DNA of 64,000 nt from an uncultured Chitinophagaceae bacterium (GCA_937907395.1 CALCII010000013.1:186001-250000); one strand, 5' to 3'. Positions 50,092-59,205 are shown, numbered from the stretch's first letter. A program made the numbers and translations. The notes: generated by a model from the sequence alone, not told the origin.

Positions 50092-50787
50092 ATGGAATTT
50101 TTCTTTTTACAGGCACAGAATGTAGCCGATACATTGAACCGGGTAGCCAATACGCCCGTTGCACCCAAAGAAATGCATTTGATAGACCTGATTATAAAAG
50201 CAGGCTGGATCATGATTCCGCTCCTCATTCTGAGTGCAGCCACTGTTTATGTGTTTGTGGAACGCTGGATGGCGATTAAAAAAGCCGGACAGGTGGATGA
50301 TAACTTTATGAACATCATCCGGGATAATATTTTGAGTGGCAATGTTACAGCTGCCCGCAATTTTGCCCGTAATACCAATAACCCGGTTGGGCGAATGATT
50401 GATAAAGGAATTCAACGCATTGGCAAGCCCATTGATTCCATCAACTCCAGTATGGAAAATGTGGCTGAACTGGAATTATTCAAACTGGAGCGGAATGTAA
50501 ACATCCTTTCGATCGTTTCTAAAATTGCACCCATTTTCGGCTTTGTGGGTACGTTAGTGGGGCTGATGCAATTGTTTTTTAACATCAATGCTACCGGTGA
50601 ATATGAACTCAGTACCATCGCCGGTGGTATCTATACCAAACTGATCAGTTCTATTTCCGGGCTCGTGATTGGTTTGCTGGCTTACCTGCTGCACAATATT
50701 CTGCAAACGCAGGTAGACAAAATGGCCAACAAACTGGAAGCAGCATCAGCCGATTTTCTGGATGTATTACAAGAACCCACCCGTTAA
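50092..50787 (+). CDS. exbB: MotA/TolQ/ExbB proton channel family protein
   Basis: 231 residues. Three membrane helices, and the family core SKIAPIFGFVGTLVGLMQLFFNINA with AGGIYTKLISSISGLVIGLLAYLLHNILQ. It forms the channel core that feeds proton-motive force to TonB- or Tol-type envelope transport, working with the ExbD-like protein 11 bp downstream. TolQ is not excluded. Confidence 0.9.
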   Translation: MEFFFLQAQNVADTLNRVANTPVAPKEMHLIDLIIKAGWIMIPLLILSAATVYVFVERWMAIKKAGQVDDNFMNIIRDNILSGNVTAARNFARNTNNPVGRMIDKGIQRIGKPIDSINSSMENVAELELFKLERNVNILSIVSKIAPIFGFVGTLVGLMQLFFNINATGEYELSTIAGGIYTKLISSISGLVIGLLAYLLHNILQTQVDKMANKLEAASADFLDVLQEPTR

Positions 50788-50798
50788 TCAAGCCGTAC

Positions 50799-51212
50799 AT
50801 GAAGTTGCGAAAAAAACATAGAGGCGAAAGTGAAGTATTTACAGATGCGTTAAACGACATCCTGTTTATCCTTCTCATGTTCTTTCTGATTGTGAGTACG
50901 CTGGCCAATCCCAATGTACGCAAGGCCTCATTGCCCAAAGCAAAAAGCAATACCCGTTCTAAACAAACAGTGGTGGTAACCATTGATGCCACCAATCATT
51001 TTTATGTGGGTGCCAAACCTGTGGATCCCTTACTTATGGACACTACTTTGTCTCAGATCATTCAAAGCAAACGAACCGGCGGGGAAGAAGTGAGTATTGT
51101 AATCAATGCCGACCGCAGTGCTACCATAGAAAGTTTTGCGGCTGTATTACGAGCTGCCGATCGCTTAGGTGTAAAAGCAGTAATGAGTGTTGATAAGAAA
51201 GGAGTGGAGTAG
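50799..51212 (+). CDS. exbD: ExbD/TolR family biopolymer transport protein
   Basis: 137 residues. The membrane helix with its essential aspartate is seen in FTDALNDILFILLMFFLIVSTLA, followed by the periplasmic fold (VVVTIDATNHFYVG, VSIVINADRSATIESFAAVLRAADRLGVKAVMSV). It pairs with the ExbB-like channel. In many Bacteroidota a TonB gene follows; here an intergenic repeat region begins instead. Confidence 0.9.
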   Translation: MKLRKKHRGESEVFTDALNDILFILLMFFLIVSTLANPNVRKASLPKAKSNTRSKQTVVVTIDATNHFYVGAKPVDPLLMDTTLSQIIQSKRTGGEEVSIVINADRSATIESFAAVLRAADRLGVKAVMSVDKKGVE

Positions 51213-51257
51213 GGAGGATTTAGATTGCAGATTGACGATTTCAGATTGGCGGAGTTC

Positions 51258-51404
51258 GATGTACGAAAGTAAATTAGAACTTGCTTCCCTTCAACTTGAA
51301 ACCCGTAACCAGAGACTTTTCTTGTACGATGTCAGTTGTACGGTGTACGACAGTAGATTAGTATGTGCTTCCCTGCAACTTGAAACCTGCAACCAGAAAC
51401 TTTA
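51258..51404. repeat. Tandem copies of a 63-nt intergenic repeat
   Basis: Copy 1 (51258-51320) and copy 2 (51342-51404) share GTACGA, TTAG, GTGCTTCCCT-type, CAACTTGAAACC and CCAGAAACTT-type blocks at a period of 84. A third copy lies inverted near 55590-55655. Confidence 0.72.
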
Positions 51405-51416
51405 AAAAATGAATCA

Positions 51417-51445
51417 TTCAGGCCGCTTGAAGCGTCCCGACCGGC
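51417..51445 (+). repeat. 29-nt exact repeat, left copy (inverted partner at 55549-55577)
   Basis: The sequence beginning TTCAGGCCGCTTGAAGCG is identical, reversed, to 55549-55577. It lies between exbD and prmC. Confidence 0.8.
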
Positions 51446-51474
51446 TACCTGAAACTTTGAACTTTTCAAACTCT

Positions 51475-52323
51475 TCAACTTCTTGAACCCTTAACCATCC
51501 GCTCGTTCCCGCTCATATCTTTTTTCAATTCAACGGTGAATCCATTCTCTGTAAATAAAACTGCAGTTTCTGTTCCCAGCTGCTGATTGATTTCCACATA
51601 AACGGCTCCGTTTTCTGCAAGATGTGTTTGCGCAAATAACAGGATCTTTCTGTAAAAAATCAATGCATCGTTATCGGGTACAAATAATGCAAGATGTGGT
51701 TCATGCTCTACTACGTTTTTATGCATCTGGCCTTCTTCGCTCTGTTTAATATAGGGCGGATTACTGATGATGATATCAAATTCCCCCAATTGATTCCATG
51801 TTGACTCATCCAGGAAATCCATTTGCAAAAACTCAACAGGTGTTTGATTGAATGTTGCATTGGCTTTCGCAGTTTGTAGAGCTGTCGCACTAAGATCAAT
51901 GGCGGTTACTGTGGCTGCAATGTGTTTTCTGATGCTGATAGGAACACATCCGCTGCCGGTACCAATATCAAGAATCCGTAATGTGTTGACCTGTTTGTTT
52001 GATTGAACATCTTTAATGATCCAATCAACGAGTTCTTCTGTTTCCGGACGAGGAATTAAAACCGATTCGTTTACATGAAACTTTAATCCATAAAACCAGG
52101 CTTCATTCAATACATACTGGAGCGGACGATATTTTAGTAACTGTTGTAACGCCAATTCCAGTTGTTGCAACACATCAGCACCGGGTTTGTCTTCAGCTAA
52201 AGCTAAGAAAGATCGACCGCCAAAATGTTCCACCAGCATTCTTGCTATTGCCGACGCTTCACCCTCATCGTATAGATGCTGCAATGTTTGTTTGAGAGAC
52301 TGATATTGATCGTTCCAGGTCAT
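51475..52323 (-). CDS. prmC: Peptide chain release factor N5-glutamine methyltransferase
   Basis: 282 residues from the ATG at 52323, the first that gives a soluble N-terminus; the frame extends upstream across the ribD region. The SAM site RILDIGTGSGCVPI and the substrate motif IIISNPPYIKQ (NPPY) are present, with YVLNEAWFYGLKFHVNESVLIPRPETEELVDW ahead, the usual PrmC order. It methylates the GGQ glutamine of release factors. Divergent from ribD. Confidence 0.94.
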   Translation of the reverse strand: MTWNDQYQSLKQTLQHLYDEGEASAIARMLVEHFGGRSFLALAEDKPGADVLQQLELALQQLLKYRPLQYVLNEAWFYGLKFHVNESVLIPRPETEELVDWIIKDVQSNKQVNTLRILDIGTGSGCVPISIRKHIAATVTAIDLSATALQTAKANATFNQTPVEFLQMDFLDESTWNQLGEFDIIISNPPYIKQSEEGQMHKNVVEHEPHLALFVPDNDALIFYRKILLFAQTHLAENGAVYVEINQQLGTETAVLFTENGFTVELKKDMSGNERMVKGSRS

Positions 52324-52355
52324 TGCCGCAAAGCTAAGGCTTCGGTGGAAAGATT

Positions 52356-52363
52356 TACTTTTG
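52356..52363 (+). promoter_or_regulatory. Likely -7 box of ribD
   Basis: TACTTTTG matches TAnnTTTG, 9 bp before the ATG at 52373, giving a very short leader. Confidence 0.45.
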
Positions 52364-52372
52364 CAATCATTC

Positions 52373-53425
52373 ATGCCTACAAATGAACAATACATGCAGC
52401 GGTGCCTGGAGCTGGCGCTCAAAGGAGCGGGTGCCGTTGCGCCTAATCCTATGGTGGGAGCTGTGCTGGTTCATGATAACCGGATTATTGGAGAAGGATG
52501 GCATAAGCAGTATGGTGGTCCGCATGCAGAGGTCCATTGTATTGCTTCTGTAAAACCCGATGATCAGTCATTGATTGCTGCATCCACCATGTATGTTTCC
52601 CTGGAGCCCTGTGCTCATTTTGGGAAAACACCACCCTGTAGTAATCTTATTATTGAAAAACAGATTCCGATAGTAGTGATTGGTTGCCGGGATCCCTTTC
52701 CGGAAGTAAACGGAAAAGGAGTGGAGCGTTTGCAGTCGGCCGGTGTGGAGGTGGTGATTCCTGTACTGGAAAACGAATGCCATGAGTTGAACAAACGGTT
52801 TTTTACTTATCACCAGCAACAACGTCCCTATATTATTTTGAAATGGGCACAAACGGCTGATGGATTTATTGGAAGTACAGATCATAACCGGTTACTCATC
52901 AGTAATGAATTTTCAAATCGCCTGGTGCATCAATGGAGAAGTGAAGAGATGGCCATCATGGTGGGAACAAATACGGCATTGCTTGACAACCCGAAACTTA
53001 CCAACCGATATGGAAACGGACCGCAGCCGGTACGAGTGGTGGTGGATCGAACGCTTCGGTTACCTGACACCTTACAACTTTTTCAACCCGGTTTGAAAAC
53101 AATTATACTGAACGATATGAAAGAGGGGATAGTTGATCATCTTCACTATGTTCAGCTTTCGAAAGGCGGCCAGCCAGAGCAACAGATAGCAGCTGCATTG
53201 CACCGTGAAAACATACAATCGGTTTTAATAGAAGGCGGTGCTGCCTTACTGCAATCATTTATAGATGCAGGATTGTGGGATGAGGTAAGAATCATTACAA
53301 ATACACAATTACAAGTGCAGGAGGGTGTGAAAGCGCCGGTAATGCGTGGAGCTGATTTAATAAGCGAAATCGAGCTTGGTACTGATCTGATACAATTCTT
53401 CAAAAAGCCATTCGTGGAAAACTAA
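52373..53425 (+). CDS. ribD: Riboflavin biosynthesis deaminase/reductase
   Basis: 350 residues from the ATG at 52373. The N-terminal deaminase carries the zinc motifs HAEVHCI and PCAHFGKTPPCSNLI; the C-terminal reductase (from about 150) has LKWAQTADGFIGSTDHNRLLISNE and SVLIEGGAALLQSFIDAGLWDE. It converts the GTP-derived pyrimidine to the ribitylamino intermediate of riboflavin. Other rib genes are not near. Confidence 0.95.
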   Translation: MPTNEQYMQRCLELALKGAGAVAPNPMVGAVLVHDNRIIGEGWHKQYGGPHAEVHCIASVKPDDQSLIAASTMYVSLEPCAHFGKTPPCSNLIIEKQIPIVVIGCRDPFPEVNGKGVERLQSAGVEVVIPVLENECHELNKRFFTYHQQQRPYIILKWAQTADGFIGSTDHNRLLISNEFSNRLVHQWRSEEMAIMVGTNTALLDNPKLTNRYGNGPQPVRVVVDRTLRLPDTLQLFQPGLKTIILNDMKEGIVDHLHYVQLSKGGQPEQQIAAALHRENIQSVLIEGGAALLQSFIDAGLWDEVRIITNTQLQVQEGVKAPVMRGADLISEIELGTDLIQFFKKPFVEN

Positions 53426-53561
53426 TGCCTTCCTTGTGGATTGAAGAGGGGTTGAGCAATTTTTTATTCAGTACTTTGCCAGCATCGACCAGAACGGAAT
53501 GCAGGTTCTCTCAACCACAATCATTTCTTTCGCCATTAACAACAGGGTTGGTGTTCTATTG

Positions 53562-54170
53562 ATGAGTGCAGATTTTTATTACACAATCGACAAAGAAGCT
53601 GTTGCCGAGTTCAAAGACCGGGGAAGCAAATTTATTGCCTATGCCTTTCCTGTTGCTTCGGTTGATGCATTTAAGCTTCGGTTAAAAGAATTGAAAGAAG
53701 AACATCCAAAAGCAGTTCATCATTGCTTTGCTTACCGTATAGGAACAGATGGTAATACCTTTCGTGTGAGTGATGATGGTGAGCCATCCGGCTCTGCCGG
53801 TCGTCCTATCCTGGGGCAAATCGACAGTAAACAACTTACCAATACAGCGGTTATTGTGGTCCGTTATTTCGGAGGAACACTGTTGGGTGTGCCCGGTTTA
53901 ATCAATGCGTATAAAACAGCTACTGCTTTGTCGTTGCAGGTGACGCCTGTATTACAAAAAGCGGTGGAAGTGAATTACAGCCTGGATTTTGAATACAACC
54001 GCATGAATGACATCATGCACATTCTCAAACAATTTGGTTGTACGGTCTTAAAACAGGAAGCACAATTGTTTTGTAGAATTGAAACAGGTATTCCCCGTAA
54101 CCGCTTGCAGGAAGTTTTGTTCCGATTTAACGATTTGCACGATGTGCATGTACACAAATTACCTTCTTAA
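53562..54170 (+). CDS. YigZ/IMPACT family protein
   Basis: 202 residues from the ATG at 53562; a start at 53499 is possible but adds a hydrophobic stretch. The UPF0029 motif VSDDGEPSGSAGRPILGQI and VIVVRYFGGTLLGVPGLINAY, and the C-terminal DUF1949-like part, identify the family. Related to IMPACT, a translation-linked regulator; the bacterial role is unclear. Its stop overlaps the convergent YdcF-like stop by 4 bp. Confidence 0.9.
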   Translation: MSADFYYTIDKEAVAEFKDRGSKFIAYAFPVASVDAFKLRLKELKEEHPKAVHHCFAYRIGTDGNTFRVSDDGEPSGSAGRPILGQIDSKQLTNTAVIVVRYFGGTLLGVPGLINAYKTATALSLQVTPVLQKAVEVNYSLDFEYNRMNDIMHILKQFGCTVLKQEAQLFCRIETGIPRNRLQEVLFRFNDLHDVHVHKLPS

Positions 54171-54934
54171 GCCTTGCCTGTAAAGCGATACATCAGCAGA
54201 CCTACATTTTCTTTCAGAAAGGTATCCCATTGTTCAAATGATTTGTAAGTAGGAGTAATTGCCTGCCAGAATAAAAATGGATTGTCTATAGCTGAAAAAT
54301 TACAGGGATAGGCGGTGGTGGTTACACCTGCTTTGTTGAATACTTCTGTTGCCCGGCGTATATGTGTGGCTGATGTGATGAGCAGGAAAGGTCCTTTTAA
54401 TTGCAACGAATCAATGATGCGTTTAGAGTTAACTCCGTTTTCATGGGTATTGCGGCTTTGATTGTCGTTGAAAATATCGCTGGCAGGTATGCCCATTTCC
54501 AGTAATTGTTCGGTGATAAAATCACCTTCCTTGTACTGTTGCCTGTCTTTCCAGATACTGCTGTTACCGCCTGTTACTATAATTTTTTTAATATGGCCCT
54601 GTTTGTACAAACGTACTGTTTGTATAAAACGATCACTGGCTCCTTTGAAATATCCCTTGCCGGTCTGCAGATCAAACGCACAAAAACCAGATAACAGGAT
54701 TCCCACTTCATACTGCTCTCCCGTAACCATTTCTTTTGGCGGAGCCTGCAATTTCATGGTGAGTTTGTGAATGATGTAGGGATTGGAGAAAAATAAAAAC
54801 ATCAGTACCGATGCAATGGTGAGCCGCTTTTTCAATACCGGGTTTCTGGTGATGAATGCCCATACAATAAGAATAAGCAACCAGTTAAACGGAACGAGAA
54901 AGAAGTTCAATACTTTAGAAAGAATGAAAAACAT
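54167..54934 (-). CDS. YdcF/ElyC-type DUF218 membrane protein
   Basis: 255 residues. Two N-terminal helices (FFLVPFNWLLILIVWAFI and ASVLMFLFFSNPYII) precede a DUF218 domain: VGILLSGFC, KIIVTGGNSSIW, RNTHENGVNSKRIID, LLITSATHIRRATEVFNKAG. ElyC and SanA of this family act in envelope carbohydrate or lipid-carrier metabolism; the exact substrate is unknown. Confidence 0.86.
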   Translation of the reverse strand: MFFILSKVLNFFLVPFNWLLILIVWAFITRNPVLKKRLTIASVLMFLFFSNPYIIHKLTMKLQAPPKEMVTGEQYEVGILLSGFCAFDLQTGKGYFKGASDRFIQTVRLYKQGHIKKIIVTGGNSSIWKDRQQYKEGDFITEQLLEMGIPASDIFNDNQSRNTHENGVNSKRIIDSLQLKGPFLLITSATHIRRATEVFNKAGVTTTAYPCNFSAIDNPFLFWQAITPTYKSFEQWDTFLKENVGLLMYRFTGKA

Positions 54935-55038
54935 GGCGTGAATATTGCGGTTGAAGATAAAGAATTCTTAAACTCGGGGCTTTGATTGATCCGGTATTGA
55001 GAATTTTATCCCAAATTTGACCGCTAAACAGAAAGACT

Positions 55039-55542
55039 ATGAAGAAGATTGCCTTCTTTTTACTGGTATTGCTTTATTCAGGTGTTGCCTCTGCCCAACT
55101 GAAGGGAGGAAGTGATTGTGGTGCTATTACAATAGATGTATATAAAGGAACGGTGAATGGTGTGCGTCCGGATTTTGATCCCGAGCAGATCAAAGTAAAA
55201 CTCACTTGCTTCAGTTCGTTTGAAAAAGAAGCCAATGAATCCAAATGTGGTGGAGGTGTTTATTACGAATCAAAAGATATTACATTTTATACACGTCTTG
55301 ATTATGTGGTAATTGGTGAAAAGTTTAAGGGCACCACTACCATGCCTTTACTCGGACAAAAATCAGATGACTTATTTGTAAAACTCGGCAACCCGAAATT
55401 GCATGATGCCAACTGGGAAGCTTACCAGATGTCCTACGGAACACTCATCGTATACTACAACGACAAAGGACTCATCAAGTCTTTCATCATCAGTACAAAA
55501 CCAACCGAGCAACTGGATCTTTGCAGTGAAGTGAGTAAGTGA
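55039..55542 (+). CDS. Hypothetical secreted protein
   Basis: 167 residues with signal peptide MKKIAFFLLVLLYSGVASAQ. Five cysteines in the mature part (SDCG, KLTCFSS, SKCGGG, LDLCSEV) suggest disulfides. No family recognised. It ends 7 bp before the right copy of the intergenic repeat. Confidence 0.65.
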   Translation: MKKIAFFLLVLLYSGVASAQLKGGSDCGAITIDVYKGTVNGVRPDFDPEQIKVKLTCFSSFEKEANESKCGGGVYYESKDITFYTRLDYVVIGEKFKGTTTMPLLGQKSDDLFVKLGNPKLHDANWEAYQMSYGTLIVYYNDKGLIKSFIISTKPTEQLDLCSEVSK

Positions 55543-55548
55543 TGGGAT

Positions 55549-55577
55549 GCCGGTCGGGACGCTTCAAGCGGCCTGAA
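55549..55577 (-). repeat. 29-nt exact repeat, right copy (inverted partner at 51417-51445)
   Basis: Exact reverse complement of the left copy. Followed at about 55590-55655 by an inverted copy of the 63-nt repeat found at 51258-51404. Confidence 0.8.
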
Positions 55578-55589
55578 CGAATTAGTAGA

Positions 55590-55655
55590 AAAGTTTCTGG
55601 TTACAGGTTTCAAAGTTGCAGGTAAGTCTCGACTGAATACTGTCGTATACGGTAC
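55590..55655 (-). repeat. Inverted third copy of the 63-nt repeat
   Basis: On the minus strand it reads GTACGACAGT-like, then GCAACTTTGAAACCTGTAAC and CAGAAACTT, close to the copies at 51258-51404. Confidence 0.6.
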
Positions 55656-55697
55656 ATCTAACACCGTACATTCTATTAATGATGCATCAACTCTAAC

Positions 55698-56210
55698 TCA
55701 TTCAATCATCACCGATCGTATCCGTTCCCAACTTCCCGCAGTAGAGCACATTTTATAGATGCGATCTTTTGGTACAATCACCGATTTGATTTCTTTTCCA
55801 TCCTGTTCAACAACCACACGGAATGATTTAGGTATATATTCGTAATTGTTTGGATTTTCTTTTCCTGCTTTGATGCAATGGGTTTCTGAATCGCCGAGAT
55901 AGACACACCATCTTCCTTCTGTAAAATCAAGTTCATTTCTTAATCTTTTCAGAAACCATTGGTTTGTAATTTCACTATGTCCTGCAAATGCAGTATCAGT
56001 ATTCCATAAAAAAGGTTTGTTCACTGGCGTTGAACCGTATTTGCAGGTATCTGTTTCTGCCGATGGAATTTGTTTCAATAATACTTTTACTCCGGCAGGA
56101 AGTGGTTGTTTGAACCGGACAGTTATAACAGAGTATCCATCAAATGGACAATGCTGTCCTTTTACTGTATACGCAGTAAGCAGTAAGAAAAAGTAAAGGG
56201 TGAATTTCAT
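55698..56210 (-). CDS. Hypothetical secreted protein
   Basis: 170 residues from the ATG at 56210, giving the signal peptide MKFTLYFFLLLTAYTVKG. Cysteines at QHCPFDG, DTCKYG, RWCVYLG, THCIKAG and KMCSTAG. Beta-rich, no family recognised. It follows hbd by 12 bp on the same strand and could be cotranscribed. Confidence 0.63.
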   Translation of the reverse strand: MKFTLYFFLLLTAYTVKGQHCPFDGYSVITVRFKQPLPAGVKVLLKQIPSAETDTCKYGSTPVNKPFLWNTDTAFAGHSEITNQWFLKRLRNELDFTEGRWCVYLGDSETHCIKAGKENPNNYEYIPKSFRVVVEQDGKEIKSVIVPKDRIYKMCSTAGSWERIRSVMIE

Positions 56211-56222
56211 AGCGGGCAACCG

Positions 56223-57113
56223 TTATTTTTTAAAGTTGTTACTTACAACAAGTTCTTTGTTTCCTTGAGTATACACATAAAATCCCTCACCGGTTTTCAC
56301 GCCCAGTTTGCCTGCGGTAACCATATTGGTAAGCAGCGGACAAGGGGCATATTTGGGATTGCCAAATCCTTCATGTAATACTTTCAGGATAGCAAGGCAA
56401 ACATCCAGTCCAATAAAGTCAGCCAGTTGCAATGGTCCCATCGGGTGTGCCATACCCAGCTTCATCACCGTATCAATTTCTTCCACACCAGCCACGCCTT
56501 CATACAAGGTGTAAATGGCTTCGTTGATCATGGGCATGAGAATACGGTTGGCTACAAATCCGGGATAATCGTTTACCACACAAGGAATCTTTCCCAACTG
56601 TTTACTCAACTCCACAATTGTGTTGGTCACTTCTTTGGATGTGGCATAACCATTAATGATTTCCACCAGTTTCATTACAGGAACCGGGTTCATGAAATGC
56701 ATGCCAATTACGTTTTGAGGACGATGAGTGGCGGCTGCAATTTGTGTGATGGAAATGGAAGAAGTATTGGTAGCCAGAATACAGTTTTCCGGCACATGCT
56801 TGTCTATTTGCTTGAATATTTCCAGTTTCAGTTCTGTGTTTTCGGTGGCAGCTTCCACAATCAGTTCTGCATTTCTAATACCCTCAATAATATCTGTCAC
56901 AGCAGTTAAATTCTGAAGGGCTGCTTTTTTCTGTTCTTCGGTTACTGTTCCTTTTGCGATTTGACGGTCAAAGTTTTTGCCAATGTTTGCAATTGCTTTT
57001 TCCAGTTGGGAAGGATTTACATCAATAAGGTTTACTTTAAAACCTGATTGGGCAAACACGTGTGCGATACCGTTACCCATGGTGCCGGCGCCTATAACTG
57101 CAATTTGTTTCAT
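56223..57113 (-). CDS. hbd: 3-hydroxybutyryl-CoA dehydrogenase
   Basis: 296 residues. NAD-binding Rossmann loop IAVIGAGTMGNGIAHVFAQSGF, catalytic ENTELKLEIFKQID and NTSSISITQIA, HFMNPVPVMKLVEII (catalytic His), and the dimerising C-terminal domain DYPGFVANRILMPMINEA, GMAHPMGPLQLADFIGLD. It interconverts acetoacetyl-CoA and 3-hydroxybutyryl-CoA. No thiolase or hydratase is adjacent. Confidence 0.93.
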   Translation of the reverse strand: MKQIAVIGAGTMGNGIAHVFAQSGFKVNLIDVNPSQLEKAIANIGKNFDRQIAKGTVTEEQKKAALQNLTAVTDIIEGIRNAELIVEAATENTELKLEIFKQIDKHVPENCILATNTSSISITQIAAATHRPQNVIGMHFMNPVPVMKLVEIINGYATSKEVTNTIVELSKQLGKIPCVVNDYPGFVANRILMPMINEAIYTLYEGVAGVEEIDTVMKLGMAHPMGPLQLADFIGLDVCLAILKVLHEGFGNPKYAPCPLLTNMVTAGKLGVKTGEGFYVYTQGNKELVVSNNFKK

Positions 57114-57273
57114 ACGAGCAAGTGTTAGTTGTATGCAAGATAAGGAAAGACATTATTTGGTTGGAATGATCTTCATTGGCAATACGTATGTTCGTAGTTG
57201 CTATTGAACCGAACGATGAAGTGAGTGACACAACGAAGCTGCCAAGAGCAGTCCGGCCGGGGACACAAAAAAC

Positions 57274-57924
57274 TTAATAGTCTGATTTTTTCTTTTTGAA
57301 GTCGCCCCGTTTCCAGGCTTCTATAAATTCAGCCCAGGCAAGCGGACTGAAAATGGGCTGCGGGCGGAACTGTCCTGTATAATAAGTGCTGCGGGCCTGG
57401 TTGCGAAGATTCATATTTACAGATTCGCTGCCATCTCTGGGGGTAGCCTGCTGCAGTATGCGTGATTGTGCGGTCCTGGTATTTTGCCGGGCCACTTCAA
57501 TTTTATCGGCCGGCACCGGTGTGTTTACAAAATCCCTTTCAAATTGTTCTCTCGATGGACGGGCTTTGATAATGGTGGCGGGCAGATAAACCGTATCAAC
57601 CACCATAAGTTGAATAATACTGAATCGGTTACCATCCAGGTTGTTGGGAATGGTCACTGCTTTTGCCTTAAAACCAATGCTGGTGAAATCAATGATATCA
57701 CCTTTCAACACCACGATACTGAAAACGCCTTGTTCATTGGTATAGGTACCACGGTTCTGGTTGCGCACCTTTACTGTTACGGCCGGGATACCACGCAGGC
57801 TATCTGCCGTCATTACCACGCCATACAATTGAACCACAGAGTCTTTGAAGGATTCAAACTGTGCAGACACAACTTTGGGCAAGCCAAGCGATAAAAGAAG
57901 GGCAAAAAGTACAATTCGCTTCAT
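57274..57924 (-). CDS. Exported CarboxypepD_reg-like domain protein
   Basis: 216 residues from the ATG at 57924, giving the signal peptide MKRIVLFALLLSLGLPKVVSA; the upstream in-frame start spoils it. The first 90 residues after it (LYGVVMTADSLRGIPAVTVKVRNQNRGTYTNEQGVFSIVV) form a carboxypeptidase regulatory-like beta domain. A long Arg/Gln-rich tail follows with FSPLAWAEFIEAWKRGDFKKKKSDY. Function unknown. It is divergent from the Mrp ATPase. Confidence 0.78.
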   Translation of the reverse strand: MKRIVLFALLLSLGLPKVVSAQFESFKDSVVQLYGVVMTADSLRGIPAVTVKVRNQNRGTYTNEQGVFSIVVLKGDIIDFTSIGFKAKAVTIPNNLDGNRFSIIQLMVVDTVYLPATIIKARPSREQFERDFVNTPVPADKIEVARQNTRTAQSRILQQATPRDGSESVNMNLRNQARSTYYTGQFRPQPIFSPLAWAEFIEAWKRGDFKKKKSDY

Positions 57925-58026
57925 CTGGGTCAAAAATAAGCGTAAAACATTTGTCATAACAACAAATGAATGGGCTGGTTGGTTAATTTTGTGTCCCCAA
58001 ATCTCTTTTTAACAAATCATACGAAT

Positions 58027-59118
58027 ATGACAAAGGAACAAGTGCTGCAGGCATTGAGCAATGTACAGGAACCGGATCTTGGAAAAGATCTCGTTACCCT
58101 CAACATGGTGAAGGATATAGAAATTGAAGGAAATAAAGTATCGTTTACAATTGTATTAACCACGCCCGCCTGTCCCATGAAAGACATGATGGGCCATGCT
58201 GCTACGAATGCGATTCACCACCTGGTGAATAAGGATGCTGTAGTGCTGGTGAACTTTACTTCCAACACAACGAGTAACCGAAAAGATCCCAAATCTGTTT
58301 TACCCAATGTACGCAACATTATTGCGGTAGTGAGTGGTAAGGGTGGAGTAGGTAAGAGCACCGTTAGTGCAAACCTTGCATTAGCACTAGCAAAAAACGG
58401 AGCTAAGGTTGGTTTGATGGATGCTGATATCTATGGACCCAGCGTACCCATGATGTTTGGTGTGCGGGGTGAACGTCCGCAAATGACTGATGTGGATGGC
58501 AAAGGCATGATTGTACCCATGGAAAAATATGGTATTAAATTCATGAGCATTGGTTTGCTGGTGAATGAAAAAGATGCGATTGTATGGCGTGGACCTATGG
58601 CCAGCAGTGCCATCCGCCAGTTTGTAACAGATGTGTTGTGGGGCGACCTGGATTACCTGGTGATTGATATGCCTCCGGGTACCGGTGATATTCACCTGAC
58701 CCTGGTGCAAACTGTTCCTGTTACCGGTGCGATTGTGGTTACCACACCGCAGGATATTGCTCTGGCTGATGCGAAGAAAGCAGTGGCAATGTTTGGACAA
58801 ACACAGATTAAAGTACCCATCATCGGACTGGTGGAAAATATGGCTTATTTCACTCCGGCCGAACTGCCCAATAACAAGTATTACATCTTTGGTAAAGATG
58901 GTGGCAAACGATTGGCAGAAGAATTTGAATTGAATTTCCTCGGACAAATTCCATTAGTGCAGAGTATCCGTGAAGGTGGCGATAATGGTATGCCTATTAT
59001 GGCCAGCAATGATGAAGTAACGAAGAAAGCGTTTGAAGAATTTTCTGCTGCTGCGGTAAGAAGTATTTCGATGCGCAATGCAGAAATTCCTGAAACGAAG
59101 ATTGTGGAAGTAGTGTAA
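58027..59118 (+). CDS. Mrp/NBP35-family Fe-S carrier ATPase
   Basis: 363 residues from the ATG at 58027 (MTKEQVLQALSNVQEPD). The N-terminal 85 residues are a MIP18-like (DUF59) domain; the P-loop is AVVSGKGGVGKSTVSANLALAL and the Walker B region VIDMPPGTGDIHLTL. It carries iron-sulfur clusters to apo-proteins. The CxxC pair of other Mrp proteins is not seen after MAYF, a variation known in some members. A terminator follows. Confidence 0.93.
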   Translation: MTKEQVLQALSNVQEPDLGKDLVTLNMVKDIEIEGNKVSFTIVLTTPACPMKDMMGHAATNAIHHLVNKDAVVLVNFTSNTTSNRKDPKSVLPNVRNIIAVVSGKGGVGKSTVSANLALALAKNGAKVGLMDADIYGPSVPMMFGVRGERPQMTDVDGKGMIVPMEKYGIKFMSIGLLVNEKDAIVWRGPMASSAIRQFVTDVLWGDLDYLVIDMPPGTGDIHLTLVQTVPVTGAIVVTTPQDIALADAKKAVAMFGQTQIKVPIIGLVENMAYFTPAELPNNKYYIFGKDGGKRLAEEFELNFLGQIPLVQSIREGGDNGMPIMASNDEVTKKAFEEFSAAAVRSISMRNAEIPETKIVEVV

Positions 59119-59138
59119 GATCAACATGAGTATATACT

Positions 59139-59170
59139 AAGAGGCGGCCGCAGGCCGCCTCTTTTGTTTT
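59139..59170 (+). terminator. Rho-independent terminator of the Mrp gene
   Basis: AAGAGGCGGCC-GCA-GGCCGCCTCTT (59139-59163) followed by TTGTTTT. Confidence 0.88.
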
Positions 59171-59193
59171 CTAAGAAGCTGTAGCTGATTTGG

Positions 59194-59201
59194 TATATTT
59201 G
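59194..59201 (+). promoter_or_regulatory. Possible -7 box of the PaiB-like gene
   Basis: TATATTTG matches TAnnTTTG but ends only 4 bp before the ATG at 59206. Confidence 0.3.
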
Positions 59202-59205
59202 AGAT

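Noticed and set aside
51213..55655. Composite transposon formed by the inverted repeats
   Set aside because: No transposase or recombinase, no target duplication visible, and the enclosed genes are ordinary core genes (prmC, ribD).
58387..58947. 186-residue open frame antisense to the Mrp ATPase
   Set aside because: Entirely inside a strongly supported gene; composition rich in His and Ile reflects the complement of its codons.
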